Source: Pirellulales bacterium (GTDB taxonomy: Bacteria; Planctomycetota; Planctomycetia; Pirellulales; JACPPG01). Taken from it: a stretch of DNA of 64,000 nt. This document shows positions 48,710-57,738 of this stretch, one piece after another (the first letter of the stretch is position 1; the number at the start of each line of letters is the position of its first letter). The DNA lies in assembly GCA_036499395.1 (NCBI GenBank), contig DASYDW010000004.1, forward strand, positions 1-64,000. The letters are read 5' to 3'. The notes beneath the pieces are model-generated. The model saw only the letters and a program-made list of their open reading frames with translations, searched no databases and was not told where the DNA came from. The position numbers and the translations under genes are program-made.

Positions 48710-49912
48710 TTACGGCGCTGCGATCGGCTGACTATTGCGCGGCGTGTAGACCGATGCCCCTGATGAACCCGGTGCAGCGCCAGTAGGTCCGGCGGATCGG
48801 TTGGCCGCGGCATCCCATTCTAAAAGCACCTGTCGATCACCGGCCGTCGATGGGCCGCGTTGGAACGGATCACGTGGTGAGCTTGCACGCTCCGAAGCTC
48901 CCTCCATCTGCTGCCAACTGGCTGGCCCCGGAAGTGGCGTGTTTGCCGCTAATGCCATCTCGGGAGCGGGGGCGGCAACATTAGGACGCGCGGCCGGCTG
49001 ACGCGAAACCGGAACGAGATTGCCCGCCAGATTATCTAACGGTACGGTCTTTTGGGGAGCGGGCGCCGTGTCATCATCGCGATCGCTGCTTTGGCCGCGA
49101 TAGATCAGGTTAGGTTCGGGGCGGTTGCGCGGGGTGGCCGCTGCCAGTTGCGTATCGGGCGCCGGATTCGGCGCGCTGATCGCCGGGCTTCCCTTGCGCA
49201 CCCAGGCTAGCCACGAATTCTGCAGTTCGGCGAGGTTCTCGAAGCCGTATTGCTGCTTTGTGACCGACGGCCATTGTTCGTTTTGCAAGCCTGCCGATAC
49301 GAAGTTCAAGAACTTCTGCCGGCCTCCTTGCTGGATCAAGAAGGACGCCAGCGAATGCCCCTGCGCATATAACGGAAGGACGTCGGCCGGGTATTCCTTC
49401 ATGGCGAACATCGAATGAAATGGGATCCCACGGTTGGTGCGCAAGAACGTGATCAGCATTTGCTGCTGCTTGGTGCGCTCGCTGATATCTTCGACCGTGG
49501 TGCAAGCTCCCTCGTCGGCCCAGCGCGGCAGTGGCCGACGAAAATGGCTGGCGAAAATCGTGTGCGTGACTTCGTGCGGTAGGACCGAATCCAAGATTCG
49601 CTCGAGCGAACCTTGAATCGTCATGGTCCAGCCGAACACTTCGCCGTGATCGAACATGAAGCTGGTCGCGCCGCCGGCGCCGAGGTTTTCGGCCACTTGT
49701 GCGGTGATCGGGCAGGGCTGGGCCCAATTCGGCAGGGGCTTTCCTAACCAAAGAACCGCCAGATCGTGGCGGAAGGTCTCGGCTTGTTTGCCGATCTGCT
49801 CCGCCATCTGCGGCGACGGAGCATTGACGACGAAGTTGGGAGTGCGGTAGCCAGCGCCTAACGACACTAGCGCAGCGACCAAGATGGCCGCGCGGGCGAT
49901 GCGAGCATCCAT
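48710..49912 (-). CDS. Secreted HExxH metallopeptidase-like protein
   Basis: After a signal peptide (ARAAILVAALVSLGAGYRTP) comes a domain with the zinc motif VLPHEVTHTIFASHF and a third putative ligand in RWADEGACTTVED, a gluzincin-like arrangement. The pattern resembles the peptidase MA-like family (DUF1570-related). From about residue 225 the protein turns into a Pro/Ala/Ser-rich tail of about 170 residues, probably disordered. A second protein with the same HExxH...WADEG layout is encoded at 56363-57355. It faces the cdsA stop across 52 bases. Substrate unknown. Confidence 0.78.
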   Translation of the reverse strand: MDARIARAAILVAALVSLGAGYRTPNFVVNAPSPQMAEQIGKQAETFRHDLAVLWLGKPLPNWAQPCPITAQVAENLGAGGATSFMFDHGEVFGWTMTIQGSLERILDSVLPHEVTHTIFASHFRRPLPRWADEGACTTVEDISERTKQQQMLITFLRTNRGIPFHSMFAMKEYPADVLPLYAQGHSLASFLIQQGGRQKFLNFVSAGLQNEQWPSVTKQQYGFENLAELQNSWLAWVRKGSPAISAPNPAPDTQLAAATPRNRPEPNLIYRGQSSDRDDDTAPAPQKTVPLDNLAGNLVPVSRQPAARPNVAAPAPEMALAANTPLPGPASWQQMEGASERASSPRDPFQRGPSTAGDRQVLLEWDAAANRSAGPTGAAPGSSGASVYTPRNSQPIAAP

Positions 49913-50351
49913 GCTCTAGTCTCCTCGAGATTGTCTGCGGTTGCAGCTCTTGCCACATCCCTGGGTCTTGGCAAGGCTGTCGGCCGTGAAGCAAATCGCG
50001 AGCCGAAATCCGCTGCCGTCGAGCGCACCTGAGGAGGAATCGAACCGAAGGTGTTATGCAGCTTCGGTACTCAGCAAATCGGACGCTGCGGGACGTCAGA
50101 CGCCGCCACCCGTCAGGCGTTGTAAAGTTTGCAAAATTTACTCAAGATTCCGCGTTCGTCCAATACCGCTTTTGCGTCCATGCAAAACTGAGTGCGCTTG
50201 AAGAAACAGCATTGCGGCGCGTCGTTGCCGCGTAGGCCAGTTTTCGCCGCGAATTACGTCGCGTTGTTAACAAAGATGGTCAGCAAACGACCAATTTCGT
50301 GCTAGCGAGTAACTGATTCGATTTTTAGTTTTTTTTTTTCGCGGTCGATTG
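49913..50351. other. Intergenic region with a run of T
   Basis: These 439 bases lie between two minus-strand genes and hold no convincing gene. An 11-base T run occupies 50329-50339 on the plus strand; there is no plus-strand gene before it, and on the minus strand it is a run of A, so it is not a terminator of the neighbouring gene. A tRNA-like T-loop string (50039-50049) has no matching stems. Confidence 0.45.
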
Positions 50352-50786
50352 CTAGGCGGGGGATTTCTGAGCGGCCGACGCATCGACGAGTTTACGAATG
50401 AGTGTCGCGTTCGCCGCGGGGAACTCATAGTTCACAAGCTCCGCCACCGGGACCCAGCGAAAGGGATCGCGCGGTTCGCTGAGTGGGATTGTGGGATGGC
50501 AGGCCACGAATGTTACTTCGACCGTGGCATGGTCATAAGCATGGGTTACGACGTCGTGGCTGCCCACGGCGCGGACTTGCAATCCCGTCTCTTCAACGGT
50601 TTCACGCTCCGCGGCCTGGGCCCCGGATTCGTCCGGAAGCCGTTTACCGCCGGGAAATTCCCATAAGCCAGCGAGTGCCGTGCCGGCCGGGCGCTGACCG
50701 ATCAGGTATTGGCCAGCGTGTTCGACGACGGCGACAGCGACGCGCACCACTTGAGGGCCGGTAGTTTTGGTCGATTGCTCGCTCAT
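50352..50786 (-). CDS. Nudix hydrolase (MutT-like)
   Basis: The Nudix box is complete: GGKRLPDESGAQAAERETVE then ETGLQV. The rest (RVAVAVVEHAGQYLIGQRP; GLWEFPGGK; FRWVPVAELVNYEFPAANATLI) closely follows MutT/8-oxo-dGTP diphosphatase proteins, in which GLWEFPGGK is typical. The enzyme likely sanitises oxidised nucleotides, though other nucleoside diphosphate substrates are possible. Length is 144 residues. The oxidoreductase gene lies 33 bases upstream on the same strand. Confidence 0.9.
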   Translation of the reverse strand: MSEQSTKTTGPQVVRVAVAVVEHAGQYLIGQRPAGTALAGLWEFPGGKRLPDESGAQAAERETVEETGLQVRAVGSHDVVTHAYDHATVEVTFVACHPTIPLSEPRDPFRWVPVAELVNYEFPAANATLIRKLVDASAAQKSPA

Positions 50787-50819
50787 TAGTGGCCGGCAAC
50801 TTATCGGAACGCCTTGGGA

Positions 50820-52016
50820 TTAGCGTCGTGCTCGGGCGTGTTTCAGCGGCAGCCAGGCGCCATTCTGTGCGCTACTGGCTACGGATTGCTGGATGAAGTA
50901 CATCCCTTCGACGCCATCGTTAATGTTCGGATAGATGGTGTTGCGCTTTTCGAAGGCCTGGCCGGCCGCACGCAGGGCCATGTCATCGAAAGCGAAACGA
51001 TAGACATTGGCGAACGCCTCGAAGAACGCTTCGGGGTGACCGCCTGGCAATCGGCTGGCAGCGTTGCCCGCGGCGTTCATGTACGGCGCGCCGGGGTTGC
51101 GCGTGTAGACGTTCAGCGGATGTCCATTGCGGCGATAGAGCATTTTATTGGGCTCTTCCTGGTGCCACGCGAGCGAGCCCTTGGTGCCATCGACCTCGAT
51201 AAACAGGTCGTTTTCTCGGCCGTGACTGATTTGCGAGGCGGTCACCGTTCCGAGCGCGCCGTTCTCGAAGCGTACGACCGCGTGGCCGTAATCATCGAGC
51301 TTACGCCCTTCGGCAAATGTTTTCAGATTGCAACTAATGCTTTCCGGGAGCAGGCCTGTGACGAACCTTGCCAGGTTATAGGCATGCGTGCCGATGTCGC
51401 CAAAGCAGCCAGCGGCGCCACTCTTCGAAGGGTCGGTGCGCCACGATGCTTGCTTCTGCGATTCGGTTTCGATCCGTGTCCGTAGCCAGCCCTGAATGTA
51501 GTTGGAGCGGACCGCGTTGATTTCGCCCAACTCGCCGGAGAGGACCATCTCGCGCGCTTGCCGTACGAGAGGGTATCCGGTGTAGTTGTGCGACACCGCG
51601 AAGACCACGCCCGAACGGTCGACGACTTCGGCCAATTCCTCGGCCTGTTTGAGGTCGAACGTCATCGGCTTGTCGCAGATAACGTTGAAACCGGCCTCGA
51701 CGGCCGCCTTGGCGATTTCGAAATGCGTATGGTTTGGCGTCGCGACCGACAGGAAATCGATGCGGCGATCCGCCGGCAGCTTCTTTTCGCCATCAATCAG
51801 TTCGCGATAGGAACCATAGGCTCGATCGGTGGGAATGTCGTAATCCGCGGCCGAGGCCTTGGCTCTTTCGGCGTTGCTGGAAAGCGCGCCGGCAACGAGC
51901 GCCGCGCGGTTGTCGAGCACAGCGGCCGTGCAATGTACGCGTCCGATGAAGGACCCCTGCCCTCCTCCGACCAACGCCATGCGCAACTTTCGATTCAAAG
52001 AACCATTCGTGGACAT
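50820..52016 (-). CDS. Gfo/Idh/MocA-family oxidoreductase
   Basis: The N-terminal Rossmann domain begins with LRMALVGGGQGSFIGRVH, and VICDKPMTFDLKQAEELAEV holds the conserved EKP-like motif, here DKP. The C-terminal domain has CFGDIGTHAYNLARFVTGL, typical of sugar and inositol dehydrogenases with the catalytic GDIGTHA. It probably oxidises or reduces a cyclic polyol or sugar using NAD(P). Planctomycetes have many such genes. The ATG at 52016 has AGGAGA about 12 bases upstream. Probably co-transcribed with the Nudix gene. Confidence 0.9.
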   Translation of the reverse strand: MSTNGSLNRKLRMALVGGGQGSFIGRVHCTAAVLDNRAALVAGALSSNAERAKASAADYDIPTDRAYGSYRELIDGEKKLPADRRIDFLSVATPNHTHFEIAKAAVEAGFNVICDKPMTFDLKQAEELAEVVDRSGVVFAVSHNYTGYPLVRQAREMVLSGELGEINAVRSNYIQGWLRTRIETESQKQASWRTDPSKSGAAGCFGDIGTHAYNLARFVTGLLPESISCNLKTFAEGRKLDDYGHAVVRFENGALGTVTASQISHGRENDLFIEVDGTKGSLAWHQEEPNKMLYRRNGHPLNVYTRNPGAPYMNAAGNAASRLPGGHPEAFFEAFANVYRFAFDDMALRAAGQAFEKRNTIYPNINDGVEGMYFIQQSVASSAQNGAWLPLKHARARR

Positions 52017-52260
52017 CGTAGAGAAATCTCCTGCGAGGGCGTGGGCGCTCGGCTTTGATCCTGATAGCGGCTGCGAAAGCTCGACGCCAGTTTACCGTGG
52101 GCAGTAGCCATTTGTAGTGGCGCAGCGGTAAACCACGGCAAAAGCCAATCTGGTATGGTTTTGGGACGCGCGGTACTATGCGATCAGTCGGTTGTCGGTT
52201 GTTCGGGCCGACACGTGGGAAGCCGGCGTTTCTTATGCTCTTATGCGAGGAGAGCTTGTT

Positions 52261-52779
52261 ATGACGCCGTTATGGGACCGCAGATCGCCCGGTTGGCTGA
52301 TCTTGGTGTTGCTCGTCGGGGTGGGGCTGGGGGCGCTTGTGCCTCGGGCGCCGTTACACGCCGTGGCGACGGATCACACCGACAACTTCGCCATCGCGAC
52401 CGGTCCGGTCGACGACGAGCTTGAAGCGTTGTTTCTCCTGGACTTTCTGACCGGCAGCTTGAAGTGCGCCGTGCTCAGCACCTCGACTGGTAAGTTCAAC
52501 TCGGCGTTCGAAACGTCGGTGATGGATGACCTGGGGCTGAAGGCCAACCAGAATCCAAAGTTTATGATGGTCACCGGCGCGGCCGGCTTGCGCCGGCAAG
52601 GTGGGCAGATGCAGCCGGGGAACGCCGTCGTCTATGTGGCCGACACGTCGAGCGGTCGCGTCGTGGCCTACGCCGTCCCTTGGACGCGCGGGCTGGCCAC
52701 GAGCGTGATGCCTTTCAAGGGGCAATTGTTCCGGCTTGACGTTTTGCAGTTCCGCACGCAGGCGGTACGCAGTCAGTAG
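52261..52779 (+). CDS. Small exported hypothetical protein, 172 residues
   Basis: A membrane or signal helix (GWLILVLLVGVGLGALVP) is followed by a compact domain (DNFAIATGPVDDELEALFLL; DFLTGSLKCAVLSTSTGKFN; NPKFMMVTGAAGLRR; NAVVYVADTSSGRVVAYAVP). It recalls a conserved planctomycete family I cannot name. The domain pattern suggests a beta-rich fold with a possible ligand pocket, which is speculation. ATG 52261 follows an AGGAG-type site; an earlier ATG at 52192 would add 23 residues before the helix. Confidence 0.7.
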   Translation: MTPLWDRRSPGWLILVLLVGVGLGALVPRAPLHAVATDHTDNFAIATGPVDDELEALFLLDFLTGSLKCAVLSTSTGKFNSAFETSVMDDLGLKANQNPKFMMVTGAAGLRRQGGQMQPGNAVVYVADTSSGRVVAYAVPWTRGLATSVMPFKGQLFRLDVLQFRTQAVRSQ

Positions 52780-52842
52780 TGCAACCGTCGGTAATGGTTG
52801 CGCCGCTTGACCATGCGTGCGCCACGGCTCTAAAATGCCGCG

Positions 52843-53112
52843 GTGACAAAGTATCCTGCCTCAGCGCGGCCGCCGGAAACTTCGGCGAGTCACGCCTCTG
52901 CTTCCGCCTCGTTGCAAATCGTCCTAAATGGCGAGCCGCGCCCTGTCGCGCCTGGCACGACCGTGGCCGAACTGGTGGAATCTTTGCAGTTGTCACCTCG
53001 CCAGGTTGCGGTGGAAATCAATCTGGAGTTGGTCCCTCGTGCGCAGCACGGTGGGCATGTGCTGGCCGCTGGCGATCGCGTGGAAATCGTCTCGCTGGTC
53101 GGAGGGGGATGA
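52843..53112 (+). CDS. thiS: Sulfur-carrier protein ThiS
   Basis: The ubiquitin-fold protein ends in the required Gly-Gly (VEIVSLVGGG) and carries LQIVLNGEPRPVAPGTTVAE and the VAVEINLELVPRAQHG block. ThiS carries a thiocarboxylate on its last Gly to supply sulfur for thiazole synthesis. The frame opens with GTG at 52843; an N-terminal Ser/Ala-rich stretch of about 22 residues precedes the fold, so a later start is possible. thiG follows after three bases. Confidence 0.9.
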   Translation: MTKYPASARPPETSASHASASASLQIVLNGEPRPVAPGTTVAELVESLQLSPRQVAVEINLELVPRAQHGGHVLAAGDRVEIVSLVGGG

Positions 53113-53115
53113 ACG

Positions 53116-53997
53116 ATGGGGTCACAAACCGCTACCACTGATGCCGGTCAAGGGAGCTCCAACGTTGGTGCCCCTGACGGCCAGGTGCTCCGCCTGGGCA
53201 ACCATCGGCTCGCTAGCCGATTGATCGTGGGAACCGGCAAATACGCCAGCTACGAGTTGATGGCCCAATCGCTCGAGCTTTCGGGTACCGACTGCATCAC
53301 GGTTGCCGTTCGGCGCGAACGGCTGGTCGACGCCGCCGGTCGCAACATTCTCGATTACATCGACACGAATCGATATGTTTTGCTGCCGAATACCGCCGGC
53401 TGTTTCTCGGCCGAGGATGCGATTCGTGTAGCCCGACTGGGGCGTGAAATCCTGCTCGGCATAGACAATCCCGGCGCCGACTGGGTAAAGCTCGAAGTTC
53501 TGGGCGATACGAAGACGCTGTTACCGGATCCGATTGCCACCCTCGCGGCTACCGAAAAGCTGGTGGCCGAAGGATTCCAGGTACTGGTCTACACCACCGA
53601 CGATCCGATTACGGCCCGGCGACTGAAAGAGGCTGGCGCGACCAGTGTCATGCCGGCCGGCAGTCCCATCGGCTCAGGGCAGGGAGTGTTGAACCCTAAC
53701 AACATTCGCATCTGCCTCGAGTATCTCAAGGACGGCGATCCCGAATATCCGGTGATCGTTGATGCCGGCGTGGGCACCGCCAGCGATGTGACGGTCGCCA
53801 TGGAGCTAGGCGTAGACGGTGTGCTGTTGAATACGGGGATTGCCCATGCCCGCGACCCGCTGGGAATGGCGCGGGCCATGCGACTGGCGACGGAAGCAGG
53901 GCGCCTGGCCTTCCTTGCCGGACGGATCCCGAAAAAACTGTACGCAACGGCCAGCAGTCCCGAGCAGGGGACGATCGCGCCGGCCAAGCCGCGCTAG
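53116..53997 (+). CDS. thiG: Thiazole synthase ThiG
   Basis: ThiG condenses deoxyxylulose 5-phosphate, dehydroglycine and ThiS-borne sulfur to the thiazole of thiamine. The sequence shows [20 protein letters not shown], the Schiff-base Lys in [14 protein letters not shown], and the phosphate-binding blocks [19 protein letters not shown] and [20 protein letters not shown]. An N-terminal extension of about 25 residues precedes the fold. The ribosome-binding site GGAGGGGG (53101-53108) is also the DNA that encodes the Gly-Gly end of ThiS. No TPP riboswitch was found upstream. Confidence 0.95.
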   Translation: MGSQTATTDAGQGSSNVGAPDGQVLRLGNHRLASRLIVGTGKYASYELMAQSLELSGTDCITVAVRRERLVDAAGRNILDYIDTNRYVLLPNTAGCFSAEDAIRVARLGREILLGIDNPGADWVKLEVLGDTKTLLPDPIATLAATEKLVAEGFQVLVYTTDDPITARRLKEAGATSVMPAGSPIGSGQGVLNPNNIRICLEYLKDGDPEYPVIVDAGVGTASDVTVAMELGVDGVLLNTGIAHARDPLGMARAMRLATEAGRLAFLAGRIPKKLYATASSPEQGTIAPAKPR

Positions 53998-54041
53998 CGC
54001 TCTATTGTTTGCACGGACGCATCGATCCACGGCGGAGTGCC

Positions 54042-56027
54042 ATGACCTTTACGCCTGCCGAGATTCTGGGCCCCACCGGACGTATCGCGGCACGTTTGCC
54101 CCGTTACGAAAACCGTCCGCAACAGCTCGCCATGGCCGAGGCCGTGTGGCAAGCCTTGAATGACCAGAAGCATCTGATGGTCGAGGCCGGGACCGGGGTC
54201 GGCAAAAGTTTCGCCTATCTGGTGCCGGCCATCTTGGCGACTGCCGGCGGCGATAAGGAACCGATCGCGCGGCGGATCGTGATCTCGACCTATACGATCA
54301 GCCTGCAGGAGCAGTTGATCACGAAAGACCTGCCACTGTTGAATGCGGTTATTCCGCTGGAATTCTCGGCAGTGCTCGTCAAAGGACGGCATAACTATTT
54401 GAGCCGTCGTCGTCTGCGTGGCGCCGTCGGCCGGGCCGGCACGATTTTTCGCGACGAGGCAGAGTTTACGGAATTGCGCTCGATCGCGAAATGGGCTGAG
54501 GAGACGAGCGATGGTTCGCTGGCCGATCTGTCGCATCGCCCCCTGCCGCAAGTGTGGGACGAAACGCAAAGCGATCACGGCAATTGCATGGGGCGTGACT
54601 GCCCGACCTATAACGAGTGCTTTTATTATCAGGCTCGCCGGCGGTCGCAAGGTGCGCAGATTTTGATCGTCAACCACGCGTTGTTTTTCAGCGACTTGGC
54701 TTTGCGCCGGCAGGGGGCGAGCATCCTGCCCGACTACGACGCGGTGGTTTTCGACGAAGCTCATAACTTGGAAGCGGTGGCTAGCGATCACTTGGGCATG
54801 GAGCTGCGATCTGGCAATATCGAGTACGCGCTGAACAAGCTCTATAACGACCGCACCAATCGCGGGTTGCTGGTGCAGCAGAAGCTGGCCGACGCGCAGC
54901 GCCAGGTGCTGGAATGCCGCTTTGCCGCTGATGAGTTTTTCGAGTCGGTGCGAAGCTGGCGAGAGTTGAGCGGCGGCAGTAACGGTCGCGTGGAAAGACC
55001 GGGAATCATCGAGAATCCGCTCAGCCCGGCGCTGGCCAAATTGGCTCGCGCGGTGCGCAGTCATGGCGACTTTGCCACCGAGCGCGAAGAGCGGCAGGAT
55101 TTCATTGCGGCAGCCGAACGGCTAGTAGCTCTGGCCAATCAGGCGGATGACTGGATTGAGCAGCGCCTGGATCGCAACGTTTACTGGGTCGAGGTCACGC
55201 GCGGCCGCTATCCACGCGTGAGCATGGCCGCGGCGCCGATCGAGGTTGGGCCGGCATTACGCGAGCACCTCTTCGACAAGGTCGGCAGCGTGACGATGAC
55301 CAGTGCCACGCTGGCGACGGGCAAAGAAACGTCGTTCGACTATTTCAAATCGCGTGTTGGCCTGACGCGCGTGAATTCGCTGTCGCTGGGGAGTCCGTTC
55401 GACTATGGGCGGCAAGCGGAGTTGGTGCTGGTCGACGGCATGCCCGACCCCAACACGCAGCGTGAATCGTTCGAACGTGCGGCGCTGGCCATGATTCAGA
55501 GGTACGTCGAGCGGCGCAACGGGCGCGCGTTCGTTCTGTTCACGAGCTACGACATGCTGCGCCGAACGGCCACGGAATTGACTCCCTGGCTGGCCGAGCG
55601 GAATCTGGCTCTGTATTCCCAGGCCGAAGGGGGCTCGCGCACCAACCTGGTCGAACGATTCAAGGCCGATCCACGAGGTGTCCTGCTGGGAACCGACAGC
55701 TTCTGGCAGGGGGTGGACGTCCCCGGCGACGCGCTGCAGACCGTGATCATTACGAAGTTGCCATTCACGGTTCCTGACCGGCCTCTGCTGGCCGCGCGGA
55801 TGGAAGCCATTAAGGCGGCCGGCGGCGATCCCTTTCGCGGCTACCAACTCCCCGAGGCTGCCCTGCGACTAAAGCAGGGCTTTGGCCGCTTGATTCGCAC
55901 GCAAGACGATACCGGATCGGTCGTGATCCTCGATTCGCGCGTGCTTCACAAACCGTACGGGCAGGTCTTCCTCGGCTCTCTGCCGAACTGCCGCCGCGTC
56001 GTTGAGCAGCTCTCGGCGCGCGTCTAA
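54042..56027 (+). CDS. DinG/XPD-like superfamily 2 helicase lacking one Fe-S cluster cysteine
   Basis: The 661-residue protein has Walker A EAGTGVGKS, the DEAH box (VVFDEAHNLEAV), and late motifs (TMTSATLATGKETSFDYF; GVLLGTDSFWQGVDVPGDA; QGFGRLIRTQDDTG). The Fe-S region keeps Cys182, Cys187 and Cys193 with the DinG spacing, but the first ligand is Ser121 in KGRHNYLSRRRL. DinG-type helicases unwind forked DNA and R-loops in a cluster-dependent way, so activity may be changed. ATG 54042 was chosen because the pattern begins at TFTPAEILG; an ATG at 54009 adds 11 residues. It follows thiG by 44 bases on the same strand. Confidence 0.9.
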   Translation: MTFTPAEILGPTGRIAARLPRYENRPQQLAMAEAVWQALNDQKHLMVEAGTGVGKSFAYLVPAILATAGGDKEPIARRIVISTYTISLQEQLITKDLPLLNAVIPLEFSAVLVKGRHNYLSRRRLRGAVGRAGTIFRDEAEFTELRSIAKWAEETSDGSLADLSHRPLPQVWDETQSDHGNCMGRDCPTYNECFYYQARRRSQGAQILIVNHALFFSDLALRRQGASILPDYDAVVFDEAHNLEAVASDHLGMELRSGNIEYALNKLYNDRTNRGLLVQQKLADAQRQVLECRFAADEFFESVRSWRELSGGSNGRVERPGIIENPLSPALAKLARAVRSHGDFATEREERQDFIAAAERLVALANQADDWIEQRLDRNVYWVEVTRGRYPRVSMAAAPIEVGPALREHLFDKVGSVTMTSATLATGKETSFDYFKSRVGLTRVNSLSLGSPFDYGRQAELVLVDGMPDPNTQRESFERAALAMIQRYVERRNGRAFVLFTSYDMLRRTATELTPWLAERNLALYSQAEGGSRTNLVERFKADPRGVLLGTDSFWQGVDVPGDALQTVIITKLPFTVPDRPLLAARMEAIKAAGGDPFRGYQLPEAALRLKQGFGRLIRTQDDTGSVVILDSRVLHKPYGQVFLGSLPNCRRVVEQLSARV

Positions 56028-56362
56028 AGCGTCGCGCGACCGGCCCAATTTCTCTCGCATTTCTGCCTGGCGCGACGCCCAAATTCTGCGGTTCCGCCGT
56101 GTCGCTTCGCGCGGCAAGGGGTGCCTAGGCCTCGGGCAGACGGGCCTGCGAGTTTACCGGCCAAGGCTGACGGGAGAATTAAAAAGGCGATCGAAAGTCT
56201 TTTTATGGTAAGTAGATACGCATTGCGATCAGGATTCGATCAGGCCATTGCGGCACGGCATTTGTTTTAAGTGTCAGGCGAACAGGCAGGACCAGGGCGC
56301 TGTGGTCACAGAATCGGGCAAGGAAGCCACCTGTTCCACCCCTCTGACAGCTACGGAAGCCG
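56028..56362. other. Intergenic region upstream of the second HExxH gene
   Basis: These 335 bases lie between two plus-strand genes and hold no convincing coding frame. They should contain the helicase transcript end and the promoter of the next gene. No strong terminator or consensus promoter was recognised. Confidence 0.4.
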
Positions 56363-57355
56363 ATGCGAACATGCCACCGCGGAATTCTGTTTCTTGTCTG
56401 CTGCCTAACTTCGGCGCTGGCCAACGCGGCGTCCCCTCAAGCAGCATGCTCGTCGTGCAGTGACGCCTGTGCGGCGAAAAGCGAAACTACGTCGACCGTA
56501 CGCCGATCGGGCTCCTGGTTGATCGAAGAGACCGAGAACTTCTCTTTCTGCCGTCCGGCCAATTATCCGCTGAAGGCCGAGGTCGTGCAGGCGATCGAGA
56601 AGCTGCGTCAGGAGCTCTGCGGCACGTGGCTGCCCAAGTCCCAAAAGATGGCGTGGAATCCGAAGTGCCACATCGTGGTCCACGCACGGCTCGAAGGTTA
56701 TCTAAAGGAAGTGGGGCCCGGCGCTGGCCAAACAACGGGTTCGTCGCTGATCGATTTCGACGAGAATCGGATCGTGATGCGGCGGATCGATATCCGCGGT
56801 GATCGTGCCGACTGGTTCGCCGATGCCCTGGCCCATGAACTGACACACGTCGTCTTGGCGGACCGCTTTACGGAAGTGCAGATTCCCCACTGGGCCGACG
56901 AAGGGATGGCAATTCAGGCAGATCCGATCGCAAAGCGCCGTTTGCATGGCCGGGATCTGGACGCGGCCGTAGCCTCGGGAGGGGAGTTCCGCCTGGTAGA
57001 ACTCCTGACGCTGGACCATTATCCACACCCATCGCGGATGGGAGCGTTCTATGGTCAAAGCGCGTCACTGGTCGACTATCTGACTCGCATCGGGACGAAG
57101 GAGCAACTCGTCGGCTTCGTACATGAGGCGACCGTCAACGGGTACGACGCCGCTTTGCGGAATGTTTATGCGATTTCGGGCGTGAGCGCCCTGGAGAATC
57201 AGTGGCGCCGGCACCTGCGCGGTCTGCCGATCGAGACGATTTCCCAGCAGCCTGGGACCTTGCGTCCTGACGAATCGGATGTGGCCGTCGTCACGGCCTC
57301 GGCGGCGGAACCTAGCCAGGAGTCGACTCCGCTTACCGTGGCGTTGATGGAATAG
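56363..57355 (+). CDS. Secreted HExxH metallopeptidase-like protein, second copy of the type
   Basis: A signal peptide (RGILFLVCCLTSALANA) precedes a Cys-rich stretch and a domain with ADALAHELTHVVLADRF (HExxH) and HWADEGMAIQ, the same layout as the protein at 48710-49912. Conserved NFSFCRPANYPLKAEVVQAI and QSASLVDYLTRIGTKEQLVG parallel the other protein's NFVVN and QGHSLASFLIQQGGRQKF. It lacks the long Pro-rich tail. A zinc-dependent peptidase function outside the cytoplasm is likely from the motif but not proven. A strong terminator follows at 57418-57443. Confidence 0.8.
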   Translation: MRTCHRGILFLVCCLTSALANAASPQAACSSCSDACAAKSETTSTVRRSGSWLIEETENFSFCRPANYPLKAEVVQAIEKLRQELCGTWLPKSQKMAWNPKCHIVVHARLEGYLKEVGPGAGQTTGSSLIDFDENRIVMRRIDIRGDRADWFADALAHELTHVVLADRFTEVQIPHWADEGMAIQADPIAKRRLHGRDLDAAVASGGEFRLVELLTLDHYPHPSRMGAFYGQSASLVDYLTRIGTKEQLVGFVHEATVNGYDAALRNVYAISGVSALENQWRRHLRGLPIETISQQPGTLRPDESDVAVVTASAAEPSQESTPLTVALME

Positions 57356-57417
57356 CCGCCGGCGGGCCTACGGCCTTGGTGAACTTGCCGGGGGCAAGAA
57401 AACGAAGCGGGCCAGGC

Positions 57418-57443
57418 GATATCGCCTGGCCCGTAATTGTTTG
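57418..57443. terminator. Bidirectional terminator between convergent genes
   Basis: A 26-bp perfect palindrome (two 13-base halves, 57418-57430 and 57431-57443) lies between the stops of two convergent genes. On the plus strand it is followed by TAATTGTTTG; on the minus strand by CTTCGTTTTC. It should end transcription from both sides. Confidence 0.8.
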
Positions 57444-57462
57444 AACGACTTCGGCGGTCCCC

Positions 57463-57738
57463 TTAGTAAGGGTAGTAGCCGTATCGGAACTTCACTTTCG
57501 AGTCGGCCCGTTTCCAGCTGTCTGCGCTGGCACGCGGTCCCACGTCACCGCCGCGAGACGGTTCGTAAGAGTAAGCGCGGTAGTTCCGGCGCTGTGCTGC
57601 TGTCTGTTGGGCCGTTCGTGGCCGCGCCTGGGTGGACGAGTTACCGCTCTGCTGGGCGGCACCCGCCTGCGAATAAACCGCCGCCACGGTTACGACCGCA
57701 ACCGCCGAAAGAAGGGACAAACGCTTGAAAACGCTCAT
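57463..57738 (-). CDS. Small secreted hypothetical protein, 91 residues
   Basis: A clear signal peptide (RLSLLSAVAVVTVAAVYSQA, cut after AGA) is followed by about 65 residues rich in Arg, Gln, Ser and Tyr, ending in KVKFRYGYYPY. It probably is a small, basic, exported protein. No domain is recognised. Similar short Arg/Tyr-rich exported proteins occur in planctomycetes, but I cannot place this one. It has the bidirectional terminator at its end. Confidence 0.65.
   Translation of the reverse strand: MSVFKRLSLLSAVAVVTVAAVYSQAGAAQQSGNSSTQARPRTAQQTAAQRRNYRAYSYEPSRGGDVGPRASADSWKRADSKVKFRYGYYPY

Noticed and set aside
50039-50049. tRNA-like T-loop string GGTTCGATTCC on the minus strand
   Set aside because: Flanking bases do not form the 5-bp T stem, and no anticodon arm or acceptor stem is found.
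50329-50339. Run of 11 T as a possible terminator
   Set aside because: No hairpin precedes it and no plus-strand gene ends nearby; on the minus strand it would be a run of A.
52780-52842. TPP riboswitch upstream of thiS
   Set aside because: The short leader lacks the CTGAGA and ACCTGATCTGG core strings of the THI element, and only 63 bases separate thiS from the previous gene.
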